From Nocardia africana NBRC 100379 (GTDB taxonomy: Bacteria > Actinomycetota > Actinomycetes > Mycobacteriales > Mycobacteriaceae): a stretch of 64,000 bases of DNA. A program made the translations under genes and the position numbers. The stretch is taken from positions 1 through 64,000 of the forward strand of contig NZ_BDAV01000014.1 in assembly GCF_001612635.1 (NCBI RefSeq), written 5' to 3'. The notes beneath the pieces were generated by a model. It was not told the DNA's origin and made no database searches. It saw nothing but the letters and a program-made list of their open reading frames with translations. Below are positions 8,283-17,031 of this stretch, one piece after another; position 1 is the stretch's first letter; every line of letters starts with the position of its first letter.

Positions 8283-9206
8283 CTATTGCGGTGGGCGCAG
8301 GCCGGCGAGTTTGTCGGGGTTCACCTGGAAGCGCAGGTTCTGCACGCGACCGTCGAGGATGTCGAAGGTGAGCGCGCCGACCGGAAACTCGCCGATCTCG
8401 CCGACCACGCTCAGTTCGCCGTTGAGCACCGCGGCCCGCATCCGGATTCCGGTCAGGACGGGTTTGGCCAGCACGCCGAGCAGCCAGCGGGCGACGTGGT
8501 CGGGGCCGTGCAGCGGGCGGCGGGCCGCGGTGACCTTGCCACCGCCGTCGTTCCAGAGGGTGACGTCGGGGGCGAGCAGCTGCATCAGCGCGTTGACGTC
8601 GCCGCCGTTGGCCGCCGCCAGGAACCGCTCGGTGATCTCCTGCCGCGCAACGGGATCGGTGTCGTAGCGCGGCCGGCGCGCCTGCACGTGATTGCGGGCG
8701 CGATGCGAGATCTGCCGGATGGCCGGCTCGGGTCGATCGAGAAAGCCGGCGATCTCGGCGGGTGAGAAACCGAAGACGTCGCGCAGTACGAACACCGCCC
8801 GCTCGACCGGGCCGAGTGTCTCCAGCACGACCAGCATGGCCGTGGACACCGTGTCGACGATCTCGACGCGCTCGGTGGCGTCGGGTTCGCTGAGCAGCGG
8901 TTCGGGCAGCCACGGGCCGACATAGGTTTCGCGGACCGCGCGGGCGCTGGTGAGCCGGTTCAGCGACAGGTTGGTCACCGTCCGCACCAGGTAGGCCTTG
9001 GGGTGGCGGACCCGCTCCCGGTCGACCTCGTGCCATTTCAGCCAGGCGTCCTGCAGCACGTCCTCGGCGTCGGCCACACTGCCGAGCAGTTGATACGCGG
9101 TGGCGAACAGCAGCCGGCGATGCGTGTCGAACGCATCGCCGGGGTCCGCCGGTGGGTGCGCGGGCCGCGCGGTCACCGCACCGGCGTCCTCGGCCTCACC
9201 GTCCAT
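8283..9206 (-). CDS. ECF41-type RNA polymerase sigma factor (SigJ-like) with SnoaL-like C-terminal domain
   Basis: The 307-residue product has sigma region 2 (about 25-90), region 4 (about 120-175) and a SnoaL/NTF2-like extension (about 185-300) that in this group replaces an anti-sigma factor. The three ECF41 hallmarks are visible: WLPEP in the linker (99-103), DGGGK (220-224) and NPDKL (296-300). The ATG at 9206 is chosen because AGAGGA lies just upstream. It lies 52 bp downstream of an oxidoreductase, the usual ECF41 partner, and is probably cotranscribed with it from the ECF41-type promoter at 10537-10563. Confidence 0.92.
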   Translation of the reverse strand: MDGEAEDAGAVTARPAHPPADPGDAFDTHRRLLFATAYQLLGSVADAEDVLQDAWLKWHEVDRERVRHPKAYLVRTVTNLSLNRLTSARAVRETYVGPWLPEPLLSEPDATERVEIVDTVSTAMLVVLETLGPVERAVFVLRDVFGFSPAEIAGFLDRPEPAIRQISHRARNHVQARRPRYDTDPVARQEITERFLAAANGGDVNALMQLLAPDVTLWNDGGGKVTAARRPLHGPDHVARWLLGVLAKPVLTGIRMRAAVLNGELSVVGEIGEFPVGALTFDILDGRVQNLRFQVNPDKLAGLRPPQ

Positions 9207-9258
9207 GCGCTCATCCTCTCCCGATCGATCGAGCGCCCGCAATGTCGGCGCAGGTCCC

Positions 9259-10494
9259 TCACGCCGCGATCCGGCCGGCCGCGCGTGTCGCGCGGCCCCC
9301 TCGCGACAGCGTCACCGAGACATTCGCGCGGCGGCTCAACCGGAAGGTCGGGACCGGGCTGCTGCTCACGAACTCCTTGTAGCGCACCGCGGCGCGGCCC
9401 TTCAGGTACGCGCGCCGGGGGCTGTCGTCGGCGTGGGTGAACCCGATGACCGCATCGCGGCGGCCGAGGCTGACCGGCTGATGGAAGTATCCGAACCGGA
9501 ACGGCCGCACCGGCTTTCCGCGCAGCCGTCGCGCGATGGTGTCGGCGACGTAGGCCGCGGTCGGCATACCGCTCTGGCAGGTGCCGTGCATGCGGCCCCA
9601 CGGCTGGGTGATCGCGGCGGCATCGCCGATGGCGTAGATGTCGGGATGCGATACCGAACGCAAGGTCGCGTCGGTGACGATGGCCCCCGCCGCGTCCGTC
9701 GTGATGCCGGCCGCCGCGGCCAGGGCGGGCACGCGCACTCCGGCGGTCCACAGCGTGAGCCCGGCGGGCACCATCACGCCGCTGTCGAGGCGGACCGCGT
9801 CGGGCAGCACCTTGGTGACGCGAGTTCCGCTGCGGCGCACGATGTTCAGGCGGTCCAGGGCGCGCTCGAGGTAGGCGCGCGGGCGCTCACCCAGCATGGC
9901 GGCGGGTTCGCCGGTGCTGATCAGGGTCACGGTCAGACCGGGGTGGGATTCGGCGATCTCGGTGGCGGCTTCGACGCCGGTGAGGCCACCACCGCAGATC
10001 GCGACCGCTCCCCCGCTCGCCTCGAGTTCGGCGAGGCGCTCCGACATCCGATGCGCCGTGCGCGGATCGTCGAGGGTCCACGCGTGCTCGGCCACACCGG
10101 GCACGGTGGTGGTGTCGGCACGGCTGCCGAGGGCGTAGACCAGGGTGTCGTAGCCGAGGTCGGCACCGTCGTCGCAGATCACACGGTGTGCGACCGGGTC
10201 GATCGCGGTAGCGGCGGCGCGCCGGAAGGTCACGCCGGTGCCGGCCAGCAGTTCCGGGATCCGGTGATCGGCGAGTTCGGCACCGGCCGCGACCTGATGC
10301 ATGCGCAGCCGTTCGGTGAACCGCTCCGACGGATTGACCAGCGTGATGTGCACCGCCTGCTTGCGGGTGCGGCGCGCGAGCCGGATCGCCGCCAGCATTC
10401 CGGTGTATCCGGCGCCGAGGACGACGATCTCGTGCGGACGCCCGGCGTGCGGCTCGTGCTGGGTCTTTCGATTGCTGCGCTGGGTCTCGCTCAT
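9259..10494 (-). CDS. FAD-dependent pyridine nucleotide oxidoreductase (NDH-2-like)
   Basis: A 411-residue two-dinucleotide-binding flavoprotein. FAD motif GAGYTG at about 27-32, NAD(P)H motif GGGLTGVE at about 168-175, and the late FAD contact AIGDAA near 300. It resembles type II NADH dehydrogenases and lacks a redox-active CxxC. Flavoproteins of this kind are among the oxidoreductase partners of ECF41 sigma factors. The gene is first in a minus-strand operon with the sigma factor and carries an ECF41-type promoter and a CRP-like palindrome upstream. Substrate and quinone use are unproven. Confidence 0.88.
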   Translation of the reverse strand: MSETQRSNRKTQHEPHAGRPHEIVVLGAGYTGMLAAIRLARRTRKQAVHITLVNPSERFTERLRMHQVAAGAELADHRIPELLAGTGVTFRRAAATAIDPVAHRVICDDGADLGYDTLVYALGSRADTTTVPGVAEHAWTLDDPRTAHRMSERLAELEASGGAVAICGGGLTGVEAATEIAESHPGLTVTLISTGEPAAMLGERPRAYLERALDRLNIVRRSGTRVTKVLPDAVRLDSGVMVPAGLTLWTAGVRVPALAAAAGITTDAAGAIVTDATLRSVSHPDIYAIGDAAAITQPWGRMHGTCQSGMPTAAYVADTIARRLRGKPVRPFRFGYFHQPVSLGRRDAVIGFTHADDSPRRAYLKGRAAVRYKEFVSSSPVPTFRLSRRANVSVTLSRGGRATRAAGRIAA

Positions 10495-10536
10495 GGTCCT
10501 GTCCTTTCGCGGGTCGACTGTGCGATTCGGTGATGG

Positions 10537-10563
10537 GACAAGTAGGCCGCCGAATTCGTGACA
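10537..10563 (-). promoter_or_regulatory. ECF41-type promoter of the oxidoreductase-sigma operon
   Basis: The minus strand reads TGTCACG (10557-10563), 16 bp, then TGTC (10537-10540). The published ECF41 consensus, as I recall it, is TGTCACA-N16-CGTC, giving 6/7 and 3/4 matches at the right spacing. It lies about 45 bp before the oxidoreductase ATG. Confidence 0.65.
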
Positions 10564-10571
10564 CCTTCATT

Positions 10572-10587
10572 TGTGATGCCGGTCACA
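10572..10587. promoter_or_regulatory. CRP/FNR-type palindrome TGTGA-N6-TCACA
   Basis: The sequence TGTGATGCCGGTCACA is a perfect match to the CRP core. It lies just upstream of the ECF41-type promoter (minus) and about 67 bp upstream of the DsbA-like gene (plus), so it could serve either side. A cAMP-responsive CRP homologue is common in mycolate actinomycetes. Confidence 0.5.
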
Positions 10588-10653
10588 GGGAACAGGGCGG
10601 CCACCGGTCCGGTTGACATGTCAGGACTTCCGGACGACGCGAATGAGGTGACC

Positions 10654-11382
10654 ATGGCCGTACAGGTCGAGATCTGGACCGATATCAACTGCCCGTTCTG
10701 CTACCTGGGCAAGCGGCGCTTCGAGCAGGCACTGGCCGGCTTCGACCACCGCGACCAGGTGCGGGTCGTGCACCGATCCTTCGAGCTGGATCCGACGCTG
10801 CCGGCCGGGCACAGCGGCCCGGTGGTCGCCCATATCGCGGAGAAGTACGGCATCAGCGAGGCCCAGGCCGCCGCCAACGAACGCGGCATCGCGGCCCAGG
10901 CCCAGGCCGTCGGCCTGCCGTATCGCACCGAGGGCCGCGACTTCGGCAACAGCTTCGATATGCACCGGCTGCTGCACTTCGCACTGGAACGCGGACGGCA
11001 GGAGGAACTGCTCGACGCGCTGTACGAGGGCAATTTCGCCGACGAGAAGCCGGTGTTCGGCGACCGGGAACGGTTGATCGAGCTGGCCGCGCGAGCCGGG
11101 CTGGACGCGGCCGAGGTGCGCGCGACCCTCGACGACCCGCAGGCCTACGCCGAAGCGGTGCGCGCCGACGAACAGACCGCCGCCGAACTCGGTGCGACCG
11201 GCGTGCCGTTCTTCGTCTTCGATCGCACCTACGGGGTATCCGGGGCTCAGCCGCCGGAGGTGTTCACTCAGGCATTGGAGCGGGCGTGGGCCGATCGGGC
11301 GCCCGCGCTGCAGGTGCTCGGCGACGGCGATGCCTGCGGTCCGGACGGCTGCGCCGTGCCCGCCGCCGACGACCGGGGCTGA
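10654..11382 (+). CDS. DsbA-family oxidoreductase (FrnE-like)
   Basis: The 242-residue product has a thioredoxin fold with an inserted helical domain and the active-site CPFC at 13-16 (INCPFCYLGK), typical of FrnE/2-hydroxychromene-isomerase-like DsbA proteins. No signal peptide is visible with this start, so it is probably cytoplasmic. A second CX4C pair (CGPDGC) lies near the C-terminus, as in some FrnE proteins. The ATG at 10654 is preferred because GAGG precedes it and homologues start this way; the frame is open to 10558. Confidence 0.87.
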   Translation: MAVQVEIWTDINCPFCYLGKRRFEQALAGFDHRDQVRVVHRSFELDPTLPAGHSGPVVAHIAEKYGISEAQAAANERGIAAQAQAVGLPYRTEGRDFGNSFDMHRLLHFALERGRQEELLDALYEGNFADEKPVFGDRERLIELAARAGLDAAEVRATLDDPQAYAEAVRADEQTAAELGATGVPFFVFDRTYGVSGAQPPEVFTQALERAWADRAPALQVLGDGDACGPDGCAVPAADDRG

Positions 11383-11443
11383 ACGCGGCACTCCCCCCAT
11401 CGATTCCCGGCCACATCGCCGCCGCACGATCACCACTGATCCT

Positions 11444-11477
11444 CTCTTGCGTCACGACTCCCCTCTTGCGTCACGAC
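11444..11477 (+). repeat. Direct repeat CTCTTGCGTCACGAC (two copies)
   Basis: Two identical 15-bp copies at 11444-11458 and 11463-11477, 19 bp apart start to start, in the region upstream of the ABC exporter. Role unknown; they could be tandem regulator half-sites. Confidence 0.55.
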
Positions 11478-11508
11478 CGGACCGCGGGCAGAATTCAACA
11501 CACAATGA

Positions 11509-11526
11509 ATTCAACGCTCGGTGAAT
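11509..11526. promoter_or_regulatory. Candidate TetR operator upstream of the ABC exporter
   Basis: The interrupted palindrome ATTCAACGCTCGGTGAAT (ATTCA.CG..CG.TGAAT) lies 34 bp before the ABC ATPase start, in an AT-rich patch. An upstream GAATTCAAC copy at 11491-11499 repeats the left arm (11507-11515). The TetR encoded at the end of this operon is the obvious candidate binder. Confidence 0.5.
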
Positions 11527-11560
11527 AACCTCGCCGGCCGTGTGACGTGAGAGGTGGACC

Positions 11561-12292
11561 GTGGCGAACCCCGATTCGTCCCCGGCGATCACCGTCGAGC
11601 ACCTGCGGGTGCGTCGCGGGGGACACGAAGTGCTGCACGACATTTCGCTGACCGTTCCGGCGGGCAGCATCACCGGCCTGCTCGGGCCCTCCGGCTGCGG
11701 TAAGACCACGCTGATGCGCAGCATCGTCGGCACGCAGCTGATCGAGGCCGGCAGTGTGCGGGTGCTCGGCGAGGAGGCGGGCACCCGCGGACTGCGCTCG
11801 CGCGTCGGTTACGTCACCCAGGCGCCGAGTATCTACGACGATCTCAGCGTGCTGGACAACGTCTCCTACTTCGCCGCGCTCTACGGCCGCGACTCCGACG
11901 CGGTGCACGCGGCGATCGAACAGGTCGGCCTGAGCCCGCATATCCGGCATCGGGGCAATCAACTCTCCGGCGGGCAGCGCACCCGGGCGTCACTGGCGTG
12001 CGCGCTGGTCGCCGATCCGGAACTGCTGGTCCTCGACGAGCCGACCGTCGGACTGGATCCGGTGCTGCGGGCCGAGTTGTGGAAGCAGTTCCACGAACTC
12101 GCCGGTCAGGGTCGCACGCTCGTGGTCTCGAGTCATGTCATGGACGAGGCCGAGCACTGCGAGCAACTGCTGCTCATGCGCGACGGTCATCTGCTGGCCC
12201 AGCTCACCCCCGACCAGCTGCGCGCCGAGACCGGCGAAACCAGTTTGGAGAACGCATTTCTCGCCCTCATCACGATGGGACAGCCGCGATGA
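11561..12292 (+). CDS. ABC transporter ATP-binding protein (ABC-2 exporter)
   Basis: A 243-residue nucleotide-binding subunit with Walker A GPSGCGKTT (42-50), signature LSGGQ (135-139), Walker B LLVLDE (155-160) and a switch His (SSHVMDEAE). It belongs to the drug or lipid exporter (DrrA/Nod-like) class. GTG start with GAGAGG upstream. Its stop overlaps the ATG of the permease (ATGA). Orthologous in position to M. tuberculosis Rv1687c. Substrate unknown. Confidence 0.93.
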   Translation: MANPDSSPAITVEHLRVRRGGHEVLHDISLTVPAGSITGLLGPSGCGKTTLMRSIVGTQLIEAGSVRVLGEEAGTRGLRSRVGYVTQAPSIYDDLSVLDNVSYFAALYGRDSDAVHAAIEQVGLSPHIRHRGNQLSGGQRTRASLACALVADPELLVLDEPTVGLDPVLRAELWKQFHELAGQGRTLVVSSHVMDEAEHCEQLLLMRDGHLLAQLTPDQLRAETGETSLENAFLALITMGQPR

Positions 12293-13074
12293 CAACGACA
12301 TTCGCCCCGCCGTCACGCCCGCCGCTGCGCTGCTACACCGCGACCTCGGCGCGCATCCTGCGGCAGTTGCGCGCGGACCGGCGCACCGTCGCCATGCTGC
12401 TGCTGGTGCCGACGCTGCTCATGACACTGCTGTATTTCGTCTATCACGAGACGCCGACGATGCCGGGGGTGCCGTCGCTGTTCGACCGCGTCGGCATCAG
12501 CATGCTGGGCATCCTGCCGTTCATCGTGATGTTCCTGATCACCGCGATCGCGATGCAGCGGGAGCGGACCTCGGGAACGCTGGAGCGGCTGATGACCACA
12601 CCGCTGTCGAAGCTGGATCTGCTGGGCGGATACGGCACCGCGTTCTCCATCGCCGCGGCGGCGCAGGCGGGCCTGGCGTGTCTGGTCTCCTTCTGGTTGC
12701 TCGGCTTGCACGCCGCGGGCAGCGCGTGGCTGGTGCTGCTGATCGCCGTGGTGGACGCGGTGCTGGGCGTGGCGCTGGGACTGCTGGCGAGTGCGTTCGC
12801 GCGCACCGAATTCCAGGCCGTGCAGTTCATGCCGCTGGTGGTGGGCCCGCAGTTCTTCCTCTGCGGCCTGCTGGTACCGCGCGATCAGCTGCCGCGCTGG
12901 CTGGAGATCATCAGCGACGTGCTGCCGCTGAGCTATGCGGTCGACGCGCTGCAGGAGGTCTCCCGGCATCCGGGCGCGACCGCCGCGATGTGGCGCGATC
13001 TGGGCATCGTCGCCGCATTCGCCGCTGTCGCACTGGCTTTGGGCGCCGCCACCCTCCGCAGGCGCACGGCATGA
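12289..13074 (+). CDS. ABC-2 type transporter permease
   Basis: A 261-residue integral membrane protein with six hydrophobic segments and the ABC-2 pattern (ERTSGTLERLMTTPLSK after TM2; LLVPRDQLPRWLEIISDVLP near the end). It pairs with the upstream ATPase, with which it is translationally coupled, to form an exporter. Positionally matches Rv1686c. Substrate unknown; multidrug or lipid efflux is typical. Confidence 0.92.
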   Translation: MTTTFAPPSRPPLRCYTATSARILRQLRADRRTVAMLLLVPTLLMTLLYFVYHETPTMPGVPSLFDRVGISMLGILPFIVMFLITAIAMQRERTSGTLERLMTTPLSKLDLLGGYGTAFSIAAAAQAGLACLVSFWLLGLHAAGSAWLVLLIAVVDAVLGVALGLLASAFARTEFQAVQFMPLVVGPQFFLCGLLVPRDQLPRWLEIISDVLPLSYAVDALQEVSRHPGATAAMWRDLGIVAAFAAVALALGAATLRRRTA

Positions 13075-13141
13075 GCGGCCAGCTTGGGCGGCAGCGCGGC
13101 ATCACCACGCAGCGCTGCGCCCGTGCCACAGAGGGAACGGC

Positions 13142-13765
13142 ATGAGCGACGTGACCGATCGGGTGAGCGCCCGCAGTGGGCGGCGAGCCGGCGAATCGGG
13201 TACCCGGGAGGCGATTCTGGACGCGGCGCGCACCCGGTTCGCCGAGGTCGGATTCGACAAGGCCTCGATCCGCTCGATCGCGGGCGCGGCGGGGGTCGAT
13301 CCCGCGCTGGTGCATCACTACTTCGGCACCAAACAGCAATTGTTCTCCGCCGCACTGAATCTGCCGATCGACCCGGAGCTGATCCGCGCGCCGATCCGGG
13401 CCGCCGAACTCGACCGGCTCGGCGAGACCGTGGTCCGGACCGTGGTCGGCGCTTGGGATTCCTCGGTCGGCGTGCACGCGGTCGCGGCCTTTCGCGGCAT
13501 TCTCGCGGGCGGAGATGCCGCGCTCGCCCGCAGTTTCCTGCTGGAGGTCGCGCTGAAAGACGTTCGGGAGAAAGTGGATTCGCCGCCGGGCTCCGGCACC
13601 ACACGCGTGGTGCTGGCCGTGTCGCAGATGATCGGCCTGCTGGTGGCACGCAAGATTCTGCAGGTCGAACCCGTAGCGTCGATGCCGCTGGACGAGCTGG
13701 CCGCGGCGGTCGGGCCGACCATCCAGCGTTATCTGACGGGTGACCTGCCCGCCGCCGGCGGCTAG
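13142..13765 (+). CDS. TetR-family repressor of the ABC exporter
   Basis: The 207-residue product has an N-terminal helix-turn-helix (about 22-70; IRSIAGAAGVDPALVHHYFG). The ATG at 13142 is preceded by GAGGGAA. It follows the permease by 67 bp on the same strand, as Rv1685c follows its ABC genes, and probably represses the operon through the palindrome at 11509-11526 (inference). Confidence 0.9.
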   Translation: MSDVTDRVSARSGRRAGESGTREAILDAARTRFAEVGFDKASIRSIAGAAGVDPALVHHYFGTKQQLFSAALNLPIDPELIRAPIRAAELDRLGETVVRTVVGAWDSSVGVHAVAAFRGILAGGDAALARSFLLEVALKDVREKVDSPPGSGTTRVVLAVSQMIGLLVARKILQVEPVASMPLDELAAAVGPTIQRYLTGDLPAAGG

Positions 13766-13781
13766 GCTACCGACCGCCGGC
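13754..13781. terminator. Hairpin between convergent TetR and Trm112-like genes
   Basis: Arms GCCGGCGG and CCGCCGGC with a 12-nt loop overlap the end of the TetR gene and lie just before the convergent Trm112-like stop. Confidence 0.5.
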
Positions 13782-13786
13782 CGGCC

Positions 13787-14008
13787 TCAGCCCTGGGCGA
13801 TGAAGGCCTCGTGCTCGGCGTCGCCGACCGCGCGGGCCTCGTCGACCAGCAGCACCGGGATGCCGTTGTCGACCGGGTAGGCGCGACGCAGGCGCGGGTT
13901 GTAGAGCACGCTGTTGCCGTCCGCGTCGCGCACCAGCGACAACGGTCCCTTGTCCTCCGGACAGGCCAGCAGGCTCAACAACGTCGGGTCCAGGGTTTGC
14001 TCCGCCAT
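13787..14008 (-). CDS. Trm112-family small protein
   Basis: The 73-residue product has the Trm112/YcaR signature: LLACPEDKGPL near the N-terminus, a beta-rich middle, and NPRLRRAYPVDNGIPVLL. Eukaryotic Trm112 activates methyltransferases; the bacterial role is not settled. This copy has one Cys and so lacks a zinc-binding cluster. An in-frame TTG at 14017 is an alternative start. Equivalent to Rv1684 by position. It is preceded on its strand by GtrA, which ends only 10 bp away. Confidence 0.88.
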   Translation of the reverse strand: MAEQTLDPTLLSLLACPEDKGPLSLVRDADGNSVLYNPRLRRAYPVDNGIPVLLVDEARAVGDAEHEAFIAQG

Positions 14009-14018
14009 ATCCGACAAC

Positions 14019-14510
14019 CTACCCGCCCGCCGAATCCGCGGGCCGGGCCGCCCGCCGGAACGAGATGTGCCGATGCCCGAAGAAGCTGAGCACCGCCACC
14101 GCGCCCATCACGACCACCGTGGCGGGGGTCTCCGGCAGGTCGAACACCCCGACCGCCAGCTGCACGCCCGCCATGTTCAGGATCAGCCCACCCGAGTTGA
14201 CCGCGACGAATCGCACGAAGTCGGCGACCAGGTGACCGCGCACCCGGAAGACCAGGGTGCGATGGGCGAAGAAGGCGAACACGATGCTGATCGCGTAGGC
14301 CAGCGCCACCGCCACCGCGGGCGGCCAGCCGCCGGGCAGCACCTTCAGCCACATCACCGTCAGCACCATGCCCAGCAGCGTGTTGGCCGCGCCCACCGCG
14401 GCGAAGGCGATCTCCTGGCGGCGAATCAGTCGCAGCAGCAGGCCAGGCGGCGGGGTGTCCGGCTCCCCCGCCACCCGCGCCGCGGCCGCTCCGTCCGCAC
14501 CGACGCTCAC
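14019..14510 (-). CDS. GtrA-family membrane protein
   Basis: A 163-residue protein with four hydrophobic segments and the GtrA pattern (FAAVGAANTLLGMVL, RTLVFRVRG, FFGHRHISF at the end). GtrA proteins help move polyprenyl-linked sugars across the membrane for glycan decoration. The GTG start overlaps the stop of the upstream membrane protein (GTGA), so the two are coupled. The glycosyltransferase and WecE-type aminotransferase about 2.5 kb away fit an envelope glycan role. Confidence 0.88.
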   Translation of the reverse strand: MSVGADGAAAARVAGEPDTPPPGLLLRLIRRQEIAFAAVGAANTLLGMVLTVMWLKVLPGGWPPAVAVALAYAISIVFAFFAHRTLVFRVRGHLVADFVRFVAVNSGGLILNMAGVQLAVGVFDLPETPATVVVMGAVAVLSFFGHRHISFRRAARPADSAGG

Positions 14511-16861
14511 GAAACCACTTCCGCTGCTTCCTGTTTCACCGGATCGCCGGATTCGCCGGGACGCCGCCGCGACCGCCGATACAACCACTGCATCACCGCC
14601 AGCAGCACCAGGCCGCCGACCGCGCCGGCGACCCCGATGCGCCACCCCGGCGGCTCCCAGGAGACCTCCAGCGTGGCGTCCCGGGTGCCGGCCGGAATAT
14701 CCACGGCGAGAATCGATTTCGCGATCTCGTGGATCGGGAGTTCGCGTCCGTCGAGCGTGGCGCGATAACCGGGCCAGTTCAGCCGCGCGAGGACCACGCG
14801 CCCACCGTCGGGTGAGCTCACGCGTGCCCGGCTGGTGCGGTCCGATTCCGACAAGGAGGTCGCCTGCACGTCGTGCGCGTCGGAGATGCGGCCGTTCGTG
14901 GTCGAGACCGGGCCCTGCTCCCGCTCGAGCACCCAGATGTAGCGCTCGTGGCCCGGATAGTCGGCCCACGTCCAGCCGGGCGGCGCGGGCTGGTTCCCGA
15001 GGTCGGGGAACATCGCCCGCTGCAGCACGACCCGGTCGAGTTTCATCAGATCCACCGGGGCGCGCCCGGTGATCGGCTCGGGGGTGAACAGCCGCCGGAA
15101 CGCGTCCGGGCAGACGCTGGAATCCCAGCGCATGCAGAGCATTTCGCCGAACCAGTAGTGCCCGTTGGGCGTGTAGCCGTTGACGTAGTTGCGATGCACG
15201 TCCTTGGCGAAGTTGCCGAACACCAGCGATCCGTAGGCGCCCTCCAGGCTCTTGTCCGCCGGCTGCAGCAGTCCGCGGTCACCGAGCTGAATGGTGACGC
15301 CGTCGAAGGCCGGGAACGCCGCCTCCGCCTCGGCGCGGTGCACGGGCAGATTCCAGCCCATCGGCGTCGGCTGGACCAGACTCACCTGCAGATACGCGAT
15401 GGGGAGCACGGCGACCGCGGTCGCCAGCGCGGCCGCCCCGCTGCCGCGCCGCGCCCACAGCCACACCACGCCGGCGCCCAGCGCCGCGACGGCGAGCGCG
15501 GAGAGCACATGCCACCAGACGTGGTGTGGATCGGCGGAAAACGTCCGCACCCAGAGCAAACCGATCAGCACCGCCGCCGCCACCGCGCGCGGGCGCCAGT
15601 CCCGCACCGTGCCGAACCGGCCCAGCAGCACGCAGACCAGGATCAGCAGGCCGACCGCCACCATCGGCAGCACCCGCGCGGGCCAGCGCAGCGGGCCGAC
15701 CGTCCCGGGCCCGGCCGTCCACATGAGGAACATGATCGCGAACAGCGCCACCGAGATCAGTTCCCGCCAGACCCGGCGCGCGCGATTCCAGTCGACGAAT
15801 GCCAGCGCCGGAATGAGGAACCACGCGATATAGGTGACCGGCAGCGGCTGCACATACCCCCACCAGGAGGTGAAAGCCGGCATCGCCGACGGCAGGCTGG
15901 CATTCAGCGATTCCGACCACGGCACCGTCAGGAACCGATCGTTGTTGATCTGCGAGTTGCCTCGCCAGCTCACCGTCGCCGACAACATGCTCGGCAGATA
16001 CGTCATCAAACCGGCCATACCGGCGGCGGCCGCGACCACCGCGACCCGCAGCACCGGCCGCCAGGCGCGTTGGACGACAAGCTCTCCCACCGCGACGGCC
16101 ACCAGCATCAGCGCCGCCTCGACGGCCGGAAAGACGTATTCGACCGAAATCGCCAGATACAGGAAGACGAACAACGGGATCGGCCCGTAGCCGCGGGTGC
16201 CGCCGTAGCGCGACCGATCACCGGCCGGGCCGCGGGCATAGCGCACGGCACTGGCCCAGGCGTGCAGCATCCAGGCGGTACCGGTCAGCGAGGTGACCCA
16301 GCTGGCCTCGTCGAAGAACAGGAACCAGCCCGAGAGCGGGAAGGCGATGCCCGCCACGGCGGCCCACGACGCGCGACTGCCGTAGACCAGGCAGACCCGG
16401 TACACACCGAGGGCGGCGATGATCGAGAAGATGAGTTTGACGACCGTCGCCAGCAGCGCGAGGTTGTCCACCGACGGTGCGATCAGATCGATCAGCAATT
16501 GCGGCGGGTTGAACAGCCCCGCCTCTTCCATGGTGTAGTTCCCGGTCATCCACTGTTCGGGCACCATCAGCGGCAGATGGCCCTCGCGCAGATGCCGGCC
16601 GAGCATCACCCACAGCGGGGTGTACTGGGATTCGGTGTCGTCGGTGTAGAAGTGCCGCGCGTTGGCGAGCAGCACCGCGACATATCCGGCAATTACCCCG
16701 ATCGCGGTGACCGCGCCCCATCGGAACACGATCCGCCGCCGATGCCTCGCGACACTCGAATCGGGCCGGGGAGCGGCAGGCCGCCCATCCTCGACGGCGC
16801 CATCGCGCCGATCCTTCCCGGGCTCCGCGAGCGCCGTCGTCGACACTGCACTTTCCACCAC
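14507..16861 (-). CDS. Large multi-pass membrane protein, YfhO/GT-C-like
   Basis: A 784-residue protein with about a dozen hydrophobic segments across the first 510 residues, a long external domain (about 520-735) and a last transmembrane helix near 740-760. The early loop (YTDDTESQYTPLWVMLGRHL, then GNYTMEEAGLFNPPQLL) resembles YfhO-type GT-C proteins, which transfer sugars from polyprenyl phosphate carriers on the outer face. A DDTES acidic motif follows TM1, as expected for GT-C enzymes. GTG start; the next codon is also GTG. Coupled to GtrA downstream. The sugar and acceptor are unknown. Confidence 0.7.
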   Translation of the reverse strand: MVESAVSTTALAEPGKDRRDGAVEDGRPAAPRPDSSVARHRRRIVFRWGAVTAIGVIAGYVAVLLANARHFYTDDTESQYTPLWVMLGRHLREGHLPLMVPEQWMTGNYTMEEAGLFNPPQLLIDLIAPSVDNLALLATVVKLIFSIIAALGVYRVCLVYGSRASWAAVAGIAFPLSGWFLFFDEASWVTSLTGTAWMLHAWASAVRYARGPAGDRSRYGGTRGYGPIPLFVFLYLAISVEYVFPAVEAALMLVAVAVGELVVQRAWRPVLRVAVVAAAAGMAGLMTYLPSMLSATVSWRGNSQINNDRFLTVPWSESLNASLPSAMPAFTSWWGYVQPLPVTYIAWFLIPALAFVDWNRARRVWRELISVALFAIMFLMWTAGPGTVGPLRWPARVLPMVAVGLLILVCVLLGRFGTVRDWRPRAVAAAVLIGLLWVRTFSADPHHVWWHVLSALAVAALGAGVVWLWARRGSGAAALATAVAVLPIAYLQVSLVQPTPMGWNLPVHRAEAEAAFPAFDGVTIQLGDRGLLQPADKSLEGAYGSLVFGNFAKDVHRNYVNGYTPNGHYWFGEMLCMRWDSSVCPDAFRRLFTPEPITGRAPVDLMKLDRVVLQRAMFPDLGNQPAPPGWTWADYPGHERYIWVLEREQGPVSTTNGRISDAHDVQATSLSESDRTSRARVSSPDGGRVVLARLNWPGYRATLDGRELPIHEIAKSILAVDIPAGTRDATLEVSWEPPGWRIGVAGAVGGLVLLAVMQWLYRRSRRRPGESGDPVKQEAAEVVS

Positions 16862-17031
16862 GATTGACAGACCCTACCCGCCCGCGCGCTCGCGAGCACC
16901 GCCCCCGGAACCGCGGCCCCCCGCGGAGCCGATGCCGGTGACCAGCAGCGTGTTAGAGTTCACCCCGATTCGGGCTCTGGATACAGGCGAGGAGTTCCGG
17001 TGCGCACCGTCATCGAAAGTCGAACCAGCTG

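Noticed and set aside
14873..16867. 664-residue plus-strand open frame opposite the YfhO-like gene
   Set aside because: His/Arg/Gln-rich shadow with no hydrophobic or catalytic pattern.
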